From NCBI GenBank assembly GCA_022316685.1, contig JAKJHU010000180.1, forward strand, positions 124,001 through 188,000: a stretch of 64,000 nucleotides of DNA. The letters are read 5' to 3'. Below the pieces are notes generated by a model. That model saw nothing but the letters and a program-made list of their open reading frames with translations, did not search any database and was not told the DNA's origin. The DNA is from Progne subis subis (lineage: Eukaryota; Chordata; Aves; Passeriformes; Hirundinidae). Positions within the stretch are counted from its first letter, which is position 1. Every line of letters begins with the position of its first letter. Below are positions 50,757-61,338 of this stretch, piece by piece. The position numbers were made by a program, and so were the translations under genes.

Positions 50757-52609
50757 GGATTCTTGGCTTTGTGGGGATAACCAACCAGTTTGTGAGGACT
50801 TGGAGCCCCAAGAGTCTTTGGAGCCCATGGTCAATGTTGTTCGGCTGTGTCTTCCACCAGCAGGCAGGGCTGGCTTGTTAATTCTGCTCCTGCTGCAGAG
50901 GCGTTGAATGTGGCCATGTGTCCGGATGGAAACAATCTGGCACAGAGCAGAATGCTGGAAGAAGTCACAACTGAACTTGGGCTTTCAGTTGGTAAAACCT
51001 CACTGCAAAAGAGGAAGAGAGGTGTAAAGTGTTCAGGATTTGGCAAGCCGGGTACCTTGCTCATCAGACCCTGTTTGCCAGTGAAACAACTCCACTGCGA
51101 TCGGGCTGTGTGCTAAGACACAGCTTGGTCTCACTTGGAGAGGTGCAAAATATGACTTGCTGTGCGAAAAGGAAAAATTAGTTTGTAATTGCTTCATTAA
51201 AATGATGAATTTGGCAAATTGATATCAGTATTTTCAGGTTGGGGTTTTTTGGTTAGGAATTGCATAGGAGGAATCCCTAGGCACTATGTTGTAAAATGCT
51301 GGCGGAAAAACCCCAGCTAGAAATCGTTCTTCACACTGTGCATCCATGTTCCCCGTTATGCTCAGGTTTTGGCACGTAAGTACCATTTTATCTTAATATT
51401 TCAAGTCTTGTTGCAGAGTTTTCAGCACTTCCTTAGGCTGGCAGGTATCTTGCTGCTTTCTGGCACCTTGATGAATGTGAGAGAGCTGGGATCCATGTCT
51501 TCTGTTCAACTTAAAAGGTAGAAGCATTTTACAGAACTGGGAATTGAAACTTCTGGTGTTGCCACAGGAATCTCCAGCCAGTGTTGCTGAGGAAATTTGA
51601 AAAGATTTTTCTATTCTGGGAAGTAACTCTTCACATATTTGTGTGATAGCAGCTGCTGTAGAAATCACATAATGTGACAACATGCTCCTGCCACCTTGTT
51701 TTACCCTCTTCTGTGACCGTCCTGCTTGCCAAGCGAGGCAGCGTGTGCTCACCTAATTGCAGGAAGTATCATAATTCATATGCATAAAGGAGCAAAATTA
51801 AAGTTGCTTTGGCAACATACGTTCTCTTCTTCCTTAATTTTGGAATTCTTGATCCTAGGCAATTATTTTTATCATGTCTTTCCATTTGCAATTTCCTAAG
51901 TGTTACCCAAGTGCTGTGTAGGGGAGGCAAGACAGAAAGTTTTGATGCTCCAGATCCGTTGTGTCGCCGCTTCAGAGGGTCATGGTGGCCGCCTTGCACC
52001 CCTTGCCTGGGCTCCTGCTCTTGGGAGCTTTCAGCATACCTGTTCCCAGGGATCTCCGAGGGTCTTCCCAAGCTATTCTGTGTTTCTGCAACTGTGAAGT
52101 TGAGTAGGCGGCTCGCTCACCTTTGGTGTGTCCATCCCTAGTTTTCAGGCTGGAACAAGTGTCATCAAGAGTGCCACTGCTGAGACAGGAGCTTCTTGGC
52201 TGACCAGGATGCCACACTTTGCCCGGCGTTGTCCTTGTGAGGATGCTGCAGAAGGCCAGGCTGAGTGTGTGAGGAGGGGTGTGGGCAGAGCGTCTGAGCG
52301 CACTGTTAGTCCCGTGCCGTCCTTGTGCTCCCCTACCTCTGTCCTTTTTGGCTTTCCTGAGCCGCTGGCACCCTGGAGCTGACTGAGGGCCTGAGCCCTC
52401 CCTGTGCCTTGCAGCTGGGCAGAGGGAGGGCAGCCTGCAGGGACCGTGGGCCGGGTGATGGCTGTGGGTGTAATGTACCTGCTTCTGTCTTCCCCCTGTC
52501 CTCAGCGCCCTTTTTTCCGTGGTGCCATGTGGGTCATTAGCTGAGGGAACAGTTTCTCACTGTCACTCTCTCCTTTTGTTTTCCTCCTTCCTCATTGCTT
52601 CTAGTCTTG
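50757..52609. other. Intron 1 sequence, nothing recognised
   Basis: Unique sequence without recognisable exons or repeats. Confidence 0.5.
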
Positions 52610-52712
52610 GTTTACTGCCAAACAGCCTCTTGTGAAAGGGCCGCCTAATTAACCCTGTGCTAATTAACAATTTAAAATTACACAGCACGGCTGTTCATAT
52701 TTAATTCTCGGG
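52610..52712. promoter_or_regulatory. Paired CTAATTAAC homeodomain-type sites
   Basis: CTAATTAAC occurs at 52645-52653 and 52660-52668, 15 bp apart, followed by AATTTAAAATTACAC and CATATTTAATTC. The block is AT-rich within GC-rich surroundings. Resembles LIM/HNF1-class homeodomain sites; factor not known. Confidence 0.4.
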
Positions 52713-53859
52713 AAGCCTGGGCAACAGCAGGAGCCCCCTCCTCCCTCCCGCTCCATCCCTGCTGCCCGCGCCGCTGCCAGCGTCCCCAGGGGAGGAAGCA
52801 GCCTGGTGCCGCGGGCTGGGGGTGCCCAGGAGCCCCAGCTTGCCAGGGGTTGCCAGGCTTTGCTTTAGGACCAGCCACTCCTTGGTGGAATCATTGCTGG
52901 AAGATGGAATGTCTGCCCCTTTGAGGATGGGGCTGAGGGCTGGCCGGAGATGACGGGGGACGCAGGAGCTGACTCCACACGTGTTCTGCGCGGCGTGGCT
53001 GCCAGCTGCCGGGCCTGGTGGCAGGAGTGCGGGGCACGCGGTGTTGTGCTGTCACCTGCATCTGCCATCCAGGCGTAGCTCTGTTCTGGGCCGCCGTGGT
53101 GCCACGTGAGCTCCAGGGGACTGCAAGGTGTGCTGGTGCTGTGAGGAAGGGGCAGGGGCTGGGACAGGCCGTGGGCCAGAGGCAAGGTGGGCACGGCCGT
53201 GGTGGGATGTGAGGCTGCAGGAGGGACCAGGAGAGCCCTTCTTTGCCGCTGGGGCAGCGTGAGAGCACAGAGTCTCTGGCACTCAGGCTGTTCTCTCTGT
53301 AACTGGAGTTCATTGATTTTACGGGAAACCATGTTTACAGACAGAGTGCTGATCGACCTGACGAGTTGACTTCTGCCTCCTTAAGTAAGAACTACCTTTT
53401 CTTATTGACTGGCTGATAAACAGCAGAGAGGGCGGCAGGGGGAGCGAATGGGAGGTGTGGAGCCCACCACTGTCTGTCCATCTGAGCTCTCACACTGTAT
53501 GTACCCACGCAGGTGGCCTAGGAGCGGTCTGGGGTGCTGGAAGACACAGGGCCCAATAGTAGGACTAGTAACTGCTCCTGTTTAGAGCCTGGTTTGCTTT
53601 AGCAAGGCAATTGCTGTTTTCAGTTTAAAGAGATGATTCCTGCAGCTTCTGTGTGAGCAGAAACAAATATTTTCATGCCTCGTGCTCCCTTCAGGAACAG
53701 CTCTGATGGTGACTGAACCATCAGAAGACCTTGGGCTTTTGCAAGGGCTCAGCCTGCGTCCGGGGCTTGGGCTGGCCATTTTGGCTCTGGATTTTTTCCA
53801 TGCCCTGTAAGGGCTCCTCTGTGTTGAGGAAAGGGAGAGGAGAGAAGATTCCTTTGGCA
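52713..53859. other. Intron 1 sequence, nothing recognised
   Basis: GC-rich unique sequence. Antisense open frames at 52,865-53,332 are Pro/Ser/Ala-rich shadows without a domain. Confidence 0.45.
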
Positions 53860-54130
53860 TAGCAAATCTTGAGCTGGTTAACTTGGAGTGAGTGGGAGAG
53901 AGCTGTTAAAGCAAGCCAAGGCAGAAAAGCCCACCAATTAATTGGAGCGTGCGGGTCTGCCTGGCCGGGCCAGGCCGAGAGAGAGATTGGCTTTCCTGTC
54001 AATAAACAAGTCCCCAGTGCAGCATCAAAGCTGCAGTCCTTTATCAATCGCGGCCTCCTCTTCCCGCATGTTCCTGTAACTTACCAAGCATTTATTACAT
54101 TGATTTTCCAATCAGGCTGTTAACCCTCCC
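53860..54130. promoter_or_regulatory. Palindrome-rich putative enhancer in distal intron 1
   Basis: CCAATTAATTGG (53934-53945) is a perfect palindrome. GCCTGGCC-G-GGCCAGGC (53959-53975) is a perfect inverted repeat. A forkhead-like GTCAATAAACA (53998-54008), TTTATCAATCG (about 54041) and CCAATCAG (about 54109) follow. The block lies 2 kb upstream of exon 2, unlike any repeat recognised here. Confidence 0.45.
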
Positions 54131-56123
54131 GCCCCTCCAGCCCTGCTAACCCTTCCGGCCTGGCTGTCAGTCAGGCATCGCCTGCCAGTCAGGAGCTCTT
54201 GATGGCAGAAGCTGTGACCCTGGCTGTGTCTCACCGGGCTGGGTGTCCCAGGAGCTGGCGGTGCTGGCCCGCACAGTGCTCCACATCGGAAAGAATTGGT
54301 AGCGTGTTGTCATTCTGTGTTGTGCTTTGAGGTTGGCATAGATATTCCTAAAACTCACTTGGCACAGGTACCAGGCTTATGGAGTTTCTTTTTTCTCATT
54401 TCCCCCGAACGAATCTGTTTTGGTTTGATCTGGATTGCAGTTGCCAGTGCAGAAGTAGCAGTGAAAAGGCAGAGAGTAGGCGTGTTGTGGGAAGGTGAAT
54501 GTGCAGCCTCAACACAGAAGGGTATGGGATCGGGGGTCCAGGGAGGGAGCTGGTGCAGTAGGAGCCATTACATAGCTGGAGCATATTTTAGGCTAGGGGA
54601 ACAAAACTGGCTGACTAAGAACCCGGAGCATTTTGGCAGCGGGATTCTGCTTTTCTTCCTTGTTCTGCTCAGTGCACCAGATTACTGTTACTGCAGAGCA
54701 AATCCCTGTTCCTTCCCAGTGCAACTGCAGAGGCAGCTGTATATGGCATCAAATCCAGGGCAGGTGGGACCGGAGGTGCTGTGGAGTAATGTTGTGTGTG
54801 ATCACATTGGGTGGTGTCTCCCTGTTGCACCTGCGTGTCCTTCCGCAAGCATCCTTGCGCATGGGCTTTCAGAGTATGACTTTGCCTTCAGTGGTAGGTG
54901 TCAATCCTCTTCCTTTGAGCTTCCCCAGAAGTCAAACGTAAAGAGAAGGTACAAACACATTTGAGAAGTCAGCAGGAGTGTGGATGGCTTTGTGTAGTAA
55001 AGGAAAATAAACTGGGAGATAGTGAAACCTGAAAAAAATGCTGATTGTCACTCAGTTTTCTTTTGCTTGAACTAATTCAGGTAGTTCACACAGTGCTGCT
55101 GTGGCACGTCACTGGCTTTGCAACTGGTCATGCCTTTTCTGGCAGGTTTCCAGTTCTCTTCACACTTTCTCTATGAGCTGAAGAGCACTCCATTAGGATT
55201 GCAGTATTGGAGCTGTTGGCCAGATGGAGCAAAAGGGTCGCGATGACAAGGGGTCCTGGTTGTCAGTCATGGCCAGCAGCCCAGGCCCGCTGACCGCCTG
55301 GCAGTTGGTGGGAATCCTCCAGTCACGTTGATTTGGTGGAATGGAAGTAGTGGGAAGGGTGTGCTCCTCTTCCAGGACCTGCATCTGCTGTTTGTCTCCG
55401 GGGTGAGAGGAAGCAATCCGTGCGCAGAAGCTGAGCATGGTGGGCTGTCGGCTTTCCAGTCCCCAGGATGCACCCTTGTCGGATCTGGAATTTCCTGTTT
55501 GGTTCCTCTCCTGACATCTCTCTGTTTAAATTCTGTCCAGAACAGAGCAGTTATGTCTCCTGTGCACACTGAGCACTGTTACTCTAAAATCGCTGCGAGT
55601 TGCTCACGTGGTCTGTGTCCCATTGAGGTGCAGGTGTGGTAGCTCTGGGTCAGGGCTTCCCGAGCCATTAGCAGAAGGGTAACACCCAGAAAAATGGCAT
55701 CTGCCTTAGGGGGAGACAGAGAATACGAGCTTTACCAAGTTGTAAAGCCACAGAACTGTTTTGTTGTCATTATCTTGTTTCTGTCACAATCTTTCCCATG
55801 ATGTTTTGTTTTCTGAAGACCCAAGGCCTTGGGGGTGGCAGTGCAGGTCCTACAATCTTCCTGCTGGCTCCCTTTAGGAAAGATGTTAAGGGGGTTTTTG
55901 CCACCTTCCAGGCCCTTTCAGTTTGCCTCCTGTGTTGCTGCTGCCAACGTGTTTCCATTGCTCCTTCCCAGCAATACCTTCCCCAAGGCTGGGCTGCCTG
56001 TCCCTGGAGCCCGTCCTGGCGCACCACTTTGGTGCTCAGAAGCAGAGTCAGCAGCCCTTGTGGCGCGGGGTCTTTACGGGAGCACCCCGACTCACCTGCC
56101 TCTCCTTCTCTCCCCATCCGCAG
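54131..56123 (+). other. ZFHX3: Distal intron 1 leading to exon 2 acceptor
   Basis: No coding exon recognised. The 222-codon frame at 54,296-54,964 has no domain and ordinary intronic composition. The segment ends in the exon 2 pyrimidine tract and AG at 56122-56123. Confidence 0.5.
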
Positions 56124-56169
56124 GTCGGAGCTGTACCGGGTGCAATGAGCGCTCCGTGCCGGCCCTGCC
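56124..56169 (+). other. ZFHX3: ZFHX3 exon 2 5' UTR segment and its splice acceptor
   Basis: A long pyrimidine tract (about 56095-56121) ends in CCGCAG, with the AG at 56122-56123. The 46 nt between this acceptor and the main ATG contain one upstream ATG at 56145 (G at -3). It opens a frame ending at 56183, 11 nt past the A of the main ATG, so it overlaps the main start out of frame. The acceptor is inferred from consensus; no other good acceptor lies between it and the ATG. Confidence 0.8.
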
Positions 56170-56183
56170 ATGGAAGGCTGTGA
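56145..56183 (+). promoter_or_regulatory. Upstream ORF in exon 2 overlapping the ZFHX3 start codon
   Basis: ATG at 56145 (G at -3) opens a 12-codon frame ([12 protein letters not shown]) ending TGA at 56181-56183, in the +1 frame relative to the main ORF. It is present in any transcript that uses the 56124 acceptor, whichever first exon is used. Overlapping uORFs of this type reduce main-frame initiation unless scanning leaks past them; the main ATG has the stronger context. Confidence 0.65.
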
Positions 56184-58867
56184 CTCGCCCGTCATCCCTG
56201 GGAAGGACAATGGGTGCGGCATTCCTCAGCACCAGCAATGGACTGATCTCAACAGCGCCCACCTCCCTGACCCAGCCGGCAGCATGGAGCAGCCCGCGGC
56301 GGAGAGCTGCGGCCCCCTGGACAGCCTGAGGGTGCCCTTCCCCGAGCGCGTCCCCGAGAGCAGCGCGGCGGGTCCCGGCGCCGAGCCCGCGGGCAAGGAG
56401 GTGAGCTGTGGGCAGTGCACGGCCTCCTTCGCCGGCCTGCAGAGCTACATGGAGCACCGCTGTGCCGGCGCCCGCCCGCCCCCGCCGCTGCGGGGGGAGA
56501 GCGGGAGCGAGAGCAGCGAGGACGGCGAGGAGGAGAGCGACGTGGAGAACCTGGCCGGCGAGATCGTCTACCAGCCCGACGGCTCAGCCTACATCGTGGA
56601 GAGCCTCAGCCAGCTGGTGCAAAGCGGGGGCGCCGGCGGCAGCGGGACGCTCCCCTCGCTGCTCCCGAACTCTCTGCCCAAGCAGGGAGAGCCCTCTGCT
56701 GCCGCTCCCGTCTACCCACAGATCATCAACACTTTCCACATAGCCTCATCCTTCGGGAAGTGGTTTGAGGGCTCAGACCAGGCCTTCCCGAATACCTCAG
56801 CCCTGGCGGGCATCAGCCCCGTCCTGCACAGCTTCCGCGTCTTTGATGTGCGACACAAAAGCAACAAGGATTACCTGAACAGCGACGGTTCTGCCAAAAG
56901 CTCCTGCGTATCCAAAGATGTTCCCAACAATGTGGACCTGTCCAAATTCGATGGCTTTGTGCTCTATGGGAAGAGGAAGCCCATCCTGATGTGTTTCTTG
57001 TGCAAGCTCTCCTTTGGGTATGTCCGCTCGTTCGTGACCCATGCCGTGCACGACCACCGAATGACTCTGAGTGAGGAGGAGCGGAAAATTCTTAGCAATA
57101 AGAACATCTCCGCTATCATCCAAGGGATAGGCAAAGACAAGGAACCCCTTGTCAGCTTTCTGGAACCAAAAAACAAAACCTTTCAGCACCCTCTCGTTTC
57201 CGCAGCTAACCTCATAGGCCCTGGACACAGTTTTTATGGTAAATTCAGTGGCATTTGCATGGAAGGTGAGCAGGCCCTCCAGGCCGGGGCGGCCAGTGGA
57301 GCTGAGCCGCCGGCGGCAGCGGGTGTCCTGGCCCCCAGTGCACTCCTCAACCTGGGTGGGCTGACCAGCTCAGCTCTGAAGACTCCCATTACCTCAGTCC
57401 CCCTAGGCGCGCTGGCTTCCAGTCCCACCAAATCCTCGGAGGGGAAGGACCCTGGGGTGGCAGGGGGGGAGAAGCAAGAGGGGGATGACCAGGACAGCCT
57501 CTCGGAAAAGGTGGAGCCAGCCGAGGAGGTGGAAGAGGAGGAGGAGGAGGATGTGGAAGAGGAGGAGGAAGAAGAGGAAGAGGAGGAAGAGGAAGAAGAT
57601 GAGGATGATGAGGGTTGCAAAGGACTATTTCCAAACGAGTTGGAGGATGAACTGGAGGACCGGCCCCAGGAGGATGTCGGGGCTGTGGCAGGCAGTGGCA
57701 GCAGCAAAAAGGACCTTGCTCTCTCAAACCAAAGCATTTCTAACTCTCCCTTAATGCCTAACGTGCTCCAGACCCTGTCACGGGGCACAGCTTCTACTAG
57801 TTCTAATTCTGCTTCTTCCTTTGTCTTTGATGGTGCAAACAGGAGGAATCACTTAAGCTTTAACAATGAGGGCGGCGGAGCCAGTGTGGCCGAGGGCAGC
57901 AGGAGGCTGGACTTCATCGATGAAAGTGCCAATAAAGACAATGCCACAGCGCCAGAACCAAATGAGAGTGCAGAGGGCGAGGACGGGAGCTACATCTCCC
58001 ATCACCAGCATGCTGGCCCCCTCTGTGAACTTGGGGGTGGGGAGTGCCCCTCGGGGAGCGGCGTGGAGTGCCCAAAGTGCGACACGGTCCTGGGCTCCTC
58101 GCGGTCGCTGGGTGGCCACATGACTATGATGCATTCTCGCAACTCGTGTAAGACACTCAAGTGTCCCAAGTGCAATTGGCACTACAAGTACCAGCAGACG
58201 CTTGAGGCACACATGAAGGAGAAACATCCTGAGCCGGGTGGCTCCTGCGTCTACTGCAAGAGCGGGCAGCCGCACCCACGGCTGGCGCGGGGCGAGAGCT
58301 ACACCTGTGGTTACAAACCCTTCCGCTGCGAGGTCTGTAACTACTCCACAACTACCAAAGGCAACCTCAGTATTCATATGCAGTCCGACAAGCATCTCAA
58401 CAACATGCAGAACCTGCAGAACGGAGGGGGAGAGCAAGTCTTCAGCCACACCGCAGGGGCAGCGGCGGCGGCGGCTGCTGCTGCGGCAGCCGCCGCCGCC
58501 AACATCGGTAGCACCTGTGGGGCTCCCTCCCCCACCAAACCAAAAACCAAACCTACGTGGCGGTGCGAGGTGTGCGACTACGAGACCAACGTAGCGAGAA
58601 ACCTTCGGATTCACATGACCAGTGAGAAGCACATGCACAATATGATGCTGCTTCAGCAAAACATGTCCCAAATCCAGCATAACCGGCACCTAGGCCTCGG
58701 CAGCCTGCCGTCCCCCGCCGAGGCCGAGCTCTACCAGTATTACCTGGCGCAGAACATGAACCTTCCCAACCTGAAGATGGACAGCACTTCCTCAGAGGCA
58801 CAGTTCATGATGGGGGGGTTCCAGCTCGATCCCACCAACCCCATGGCAACGATGGCTCCGTCTCTAG
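56170..58867 (+). CDS. ZFHX3: ZFHX3 (ATBF1) coding exon 2, residues 1-899 plus one base
   Basis: ZFHX3 is a nuclear multi-zinc-finger, four-homeodomain transcription factor involved in neuronal and muscle differentiation, circadian control and growth suppression. The translated exon matches the known vertebrate N-terminus: MEGCDSPV at the start, the [20 protein letters not shown] block and a long NTSALAG...NKDYLNSDG stretch. C2H2-type fingers read from the sequence are a degenerate one at C80/C83/H96/C98, then C275/C278/H291/H296, C633/C636/H649/H654, C664/C667/H680/H685, C719/C722/H735/H741 and C798/C801/H814/H820. A Glu/Asp tract covers about 451-480 and a 14-residue poly-Ala about 763-776. 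An in-frame TGA at 56146 precedes the ATG, and its context (G at -3, G at +4) is strong, which fixes the start. The frame runs to TGA after residue 910, but homology breaks after Leu899 at a consensus donor (G|GTGAGG), so coding ends at 58867 in phase 1. The full human protein is about 3,700 residues, so this is roughly a quarter. Confidence 0.97.
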
Positions 58868-60841
58868 GTGAGGCTGAAGGGCTTTCCACCGTGTTCATGT
58901 GAGAGAGCCAGCCAAGGGGTCTGGCACCATGGCCCCATGAGCTGCCTTTGTGTGGTGCTCGAGGATGGAGGCTGCACAGTGCAGATTTCTCATCTGTGTT
59001 CACCCAGAGCAGTTTTTCCTCATCTTGTGGCTTTCTAGTACATTTTCCAAGAGTTTTCATAGGGAGTTAATGGAACAGCAGACACGAGTTATGGATGCCA
59101 TGGCGCTGAATGTTCTTCCTCATTGTGGAAAGCATCCTAACTACAATGTTTCCTGAGAACTTCTCCTGGGTTTGGTGAGGAGCAGGAGTAGTTTGGTGCA
59201 TAGCTTTGAGAGAGGGTGCAGTCACCTGCTGGCACTCCCAAAGGCAGGTGTATTTGTTCGCGGTTGGTTTGTTCGGTACTGTGTTGCCTTGAGAAGACGA
59301 GGTAAGCAGGTTCGAGAGGGGTGGAAGGGCTGGTGTTGCTCTGCTGCCAGTGGCAGATGGGATTGGAGGCTTTTGAAGCTCAGAGCCCCTCCTTACAGAA
59401 GCACGGGGCAGTTGTAATAAATTGGGAGTGTTTTAGCTGAAGCTCCTAAAGTAAATGTGAGGGCTTTGGATGTCCAAGAGCTGCCTGGAGAATAGTTTGT
59501 GAACTGTGCACTTGGTGGTTGCAAATCGCACACTGAGGGTTGCAGAGGGAGGCCCTGCCTGTGTTCATAAGCACTTGACACCAGTTTGGCCCTTTTGACT
59601 CGGATATACACATCGTGAGCTTTGTGAGAAGTGAAGCAGATCTTTCCTGTTCTTACACTTTGGTCCAAAACTGAGGAGAACATTAATAATTCAGAAGAGT
59701 CTCTGCTTTTGGGTTTTTCCTGCATGTTGAGTTCAGGAGAGAGTGTCTTAAAGACCATTTGCTTCTCAGCAAATAAGTTGCAACACAGGAAATGAAAAGG
59801 TAAGGAAATAACACCTCTTTTTTATTAACTGAAGAATTGTTAACCTGGCTCCTTTCAATAGAATTGTTAAGCTGAGCTGTGACATCAAATCAAGGTAAAA
59901 TACCAGAAAGCTGTAGAAAGAGAATAAATGTCTTAAAAACAGAAAAAGGAGAGCAGAGTGGCACAGAGCTCCTGGTTTGTCTCTGTCCTTGTTCAGATTT
60001 TCTCTGCCTGCATCTCTCAGATGCTCTGGTGTGAGTAGGAGCCTGTTGTGCTCAGTAGCTGTGAGTGAGCGGAGTTGATCTCTGGTTTGAAGAGTGAGCC
60101 TGACAAACACAGGGTCCTCCTGGCTCTCCTTGACGTGCTCTCACACCCCCTTTATTGGGTTTGAAGTTGTTATCTTTACCTTGTCAAAACTGTCTTTAGA
60201 AGGTTCTTCACCGTTTTGAACTCTTGGACAAGAGATGAGGTGTAGCAGTGCAGGAGTGGCACTTCTCAGGCTGTTTCTGTCCCTGCCGTGTTCCGCACTG
60301 CTGCCAGCTTGTGATAGCAGTGTGGTGACCTCCCTGCGATGCAGCCGGCACCTGGGCTCATGACTGGTGACCTTTTTTTTATGTGGTGGAGACTGTGCTT
60401 AGCTACTGCATGAGGTAGCATTTGCTTCTCCAGGGAGTCAAGAAAAAACAGAATGAAGCGTTAATGCTGTTCTTAAAAGAGCCACAGAAACTTTCAGCGT
60501 GGTGCTATGGAATTCTTCATCCTATCAAAGTCTGTGGGGATTTTCTTGCCGCCTTTGACAGGCAGAGGGCTGGGGGATCCTTCAGCAAGAGGGTACCAAG
60601 GGTGATAGTAGTTGGTTCCCAGCCTTCTGTGCTGGCTGCAATAACTTTTTTCTTCCGCTCTGGTGCAGACCAGCAACACAGAGGAGTGGGCAAAGGGAGA
60701 CACAGCTGCGTGTGGCCTCACTGTGTGTTTATGGCACTGTACACAGTGGCACTTGGGAGCAGCTTACGTTCTGTTCTGTGTTCATCTTCTGGCAAGAATT
60801 CAGCCTTTCTGACCTCTTCTTCTCCTTTCTTCTTTGTGCAG
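58868..60841 (+). other. ZFHX3: ZFHX3 intron 2 (1,974 bp)
   Basis: Begins GTGAGG and ends TTCTTTGTGCAG. No coding exon inside. It is the first place to look for the alternative first exon of ATBF1-B, but it has no CpG island and no promoter motif I can name. Confidence 0.9.
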
Positions 60842-61338
60842 TGGGTGGCGAGATCCCGCTGGACATGCGGCTGGGTGGTGGACAGCTGGTGTCCGAGGAG
60901 CTCATGAACCTGGGTGAAAGTTTCACGCAGACGAATGACCCGTCGCTGAAGCTCTTCCAGTGCGCTGTGTGCAACAAGTTCACTACAGATAATTTGGACA
61001 TGCTGGGCCTCCACATGAACGTGGAGCGAAGCCTCCCCGAGGACGAGTGGAAGGCGGTGATGGGGGACTCGTACCAGTGCAAGCTGTGCCGCTACAACAC
61101 GCAGCTCAAGGCCAACTTCCAGCTGCACTGTAAGACAGACAAGCACGTGCAGAAATACCAGCTGGTGGCACATATCAAGGAGGGGGGCAAAGCCAACGAA
61201 TGGAGGCTCAAGTGCGTGGCCATTGGGAACCCAGTCCATCTGAAATGCAACGCGTGTGACTACTACACCAACAGTCTGGAGAAGCTACGTCTTCACACCG
61301 TGAACTCGAGGCACGAGGCCAGCCTCAAGCTCTATAAG
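60842..61338 (+). CDS. ZFHX3: ZFHX3 coding exon 3, residues 900-1065
   Basis: The exon opens after a pyrimidine-rich acceptor ending TGTGCAG. The orphan G from exon 2 joins TG to give Val900, producing [15 protein letters not shown], which matches the family. Fingers are a degenerate one at C940/C943/H957 with no second histidine, then C979/C982/H995/H1001 and C1035/C1038/H1051/H1057. The exon ends ...KLYK followed by GTAAGG, a good donor in phase 0. The next family exon (beginning HLQQHE in human) was not found before the window ends. Met908 at 60865 is the start used by the shorter ATBF1-B isoform in human. Length (497 nt) and sequence show no break or frameshift. Confidence 0.96.
60865..60867 (+). 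other. ZFHX3: Putative ATBF1-B start codon (Met908 of the long form)
   Basis: Human ZFHX3 has a short isoform (ATBF1-B) made from an alternative first exon, starting at the methionine of the [13 protein letters not shown] motif. The same motif is here 24 bases into exon 3. The alternative first exon or promoter was not identified; intron 2 is the nearest place to look. Confidence 0.5.

Larger units (their letters stand above)
15535..56123 (+). other. ZFHX3: ZFHX3 intron 1 (inferred, 40,589 bp)
   Basis: Bounded by the donor at 15535 and the acceptor ending at 56123. It contains no convincing coding exon. Its proximal 4 kb is CpG-rich; the rest is unique sequence of moderate GC with a few ancient repeats and AT-rich putative enhancers, listed separately. 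The extent depends on the exon 1 call. Confidence 0.55.

Noticed and set aside
54296..54964. 222-codon + strand frame before exon 2
   Set aside because: No family resemblance; consistent with a chance open frame in an intron.
57234..57788. 184-codon minus-strand frame with long poly-Ser
   Set aside because: It is the antisense reading of the ZFHX3 acidic tract (GAG/GAA read as CTC/TTC-type codons in shifted frame).
57853..58689. 278-codon minus-strand frame
   Set aside because: Shadow of ZFHX3 exon 2 zinc-finger coding sequence; no independent domain.
58868..58902. Continuation of the exon 2 frame to TGA at 58900-58902
   Set aside because: Homology to ZFHX3 stops exactly at the consensus donor after 58867 and resumes in frame in exon 3, so the tail is intronic read-through.
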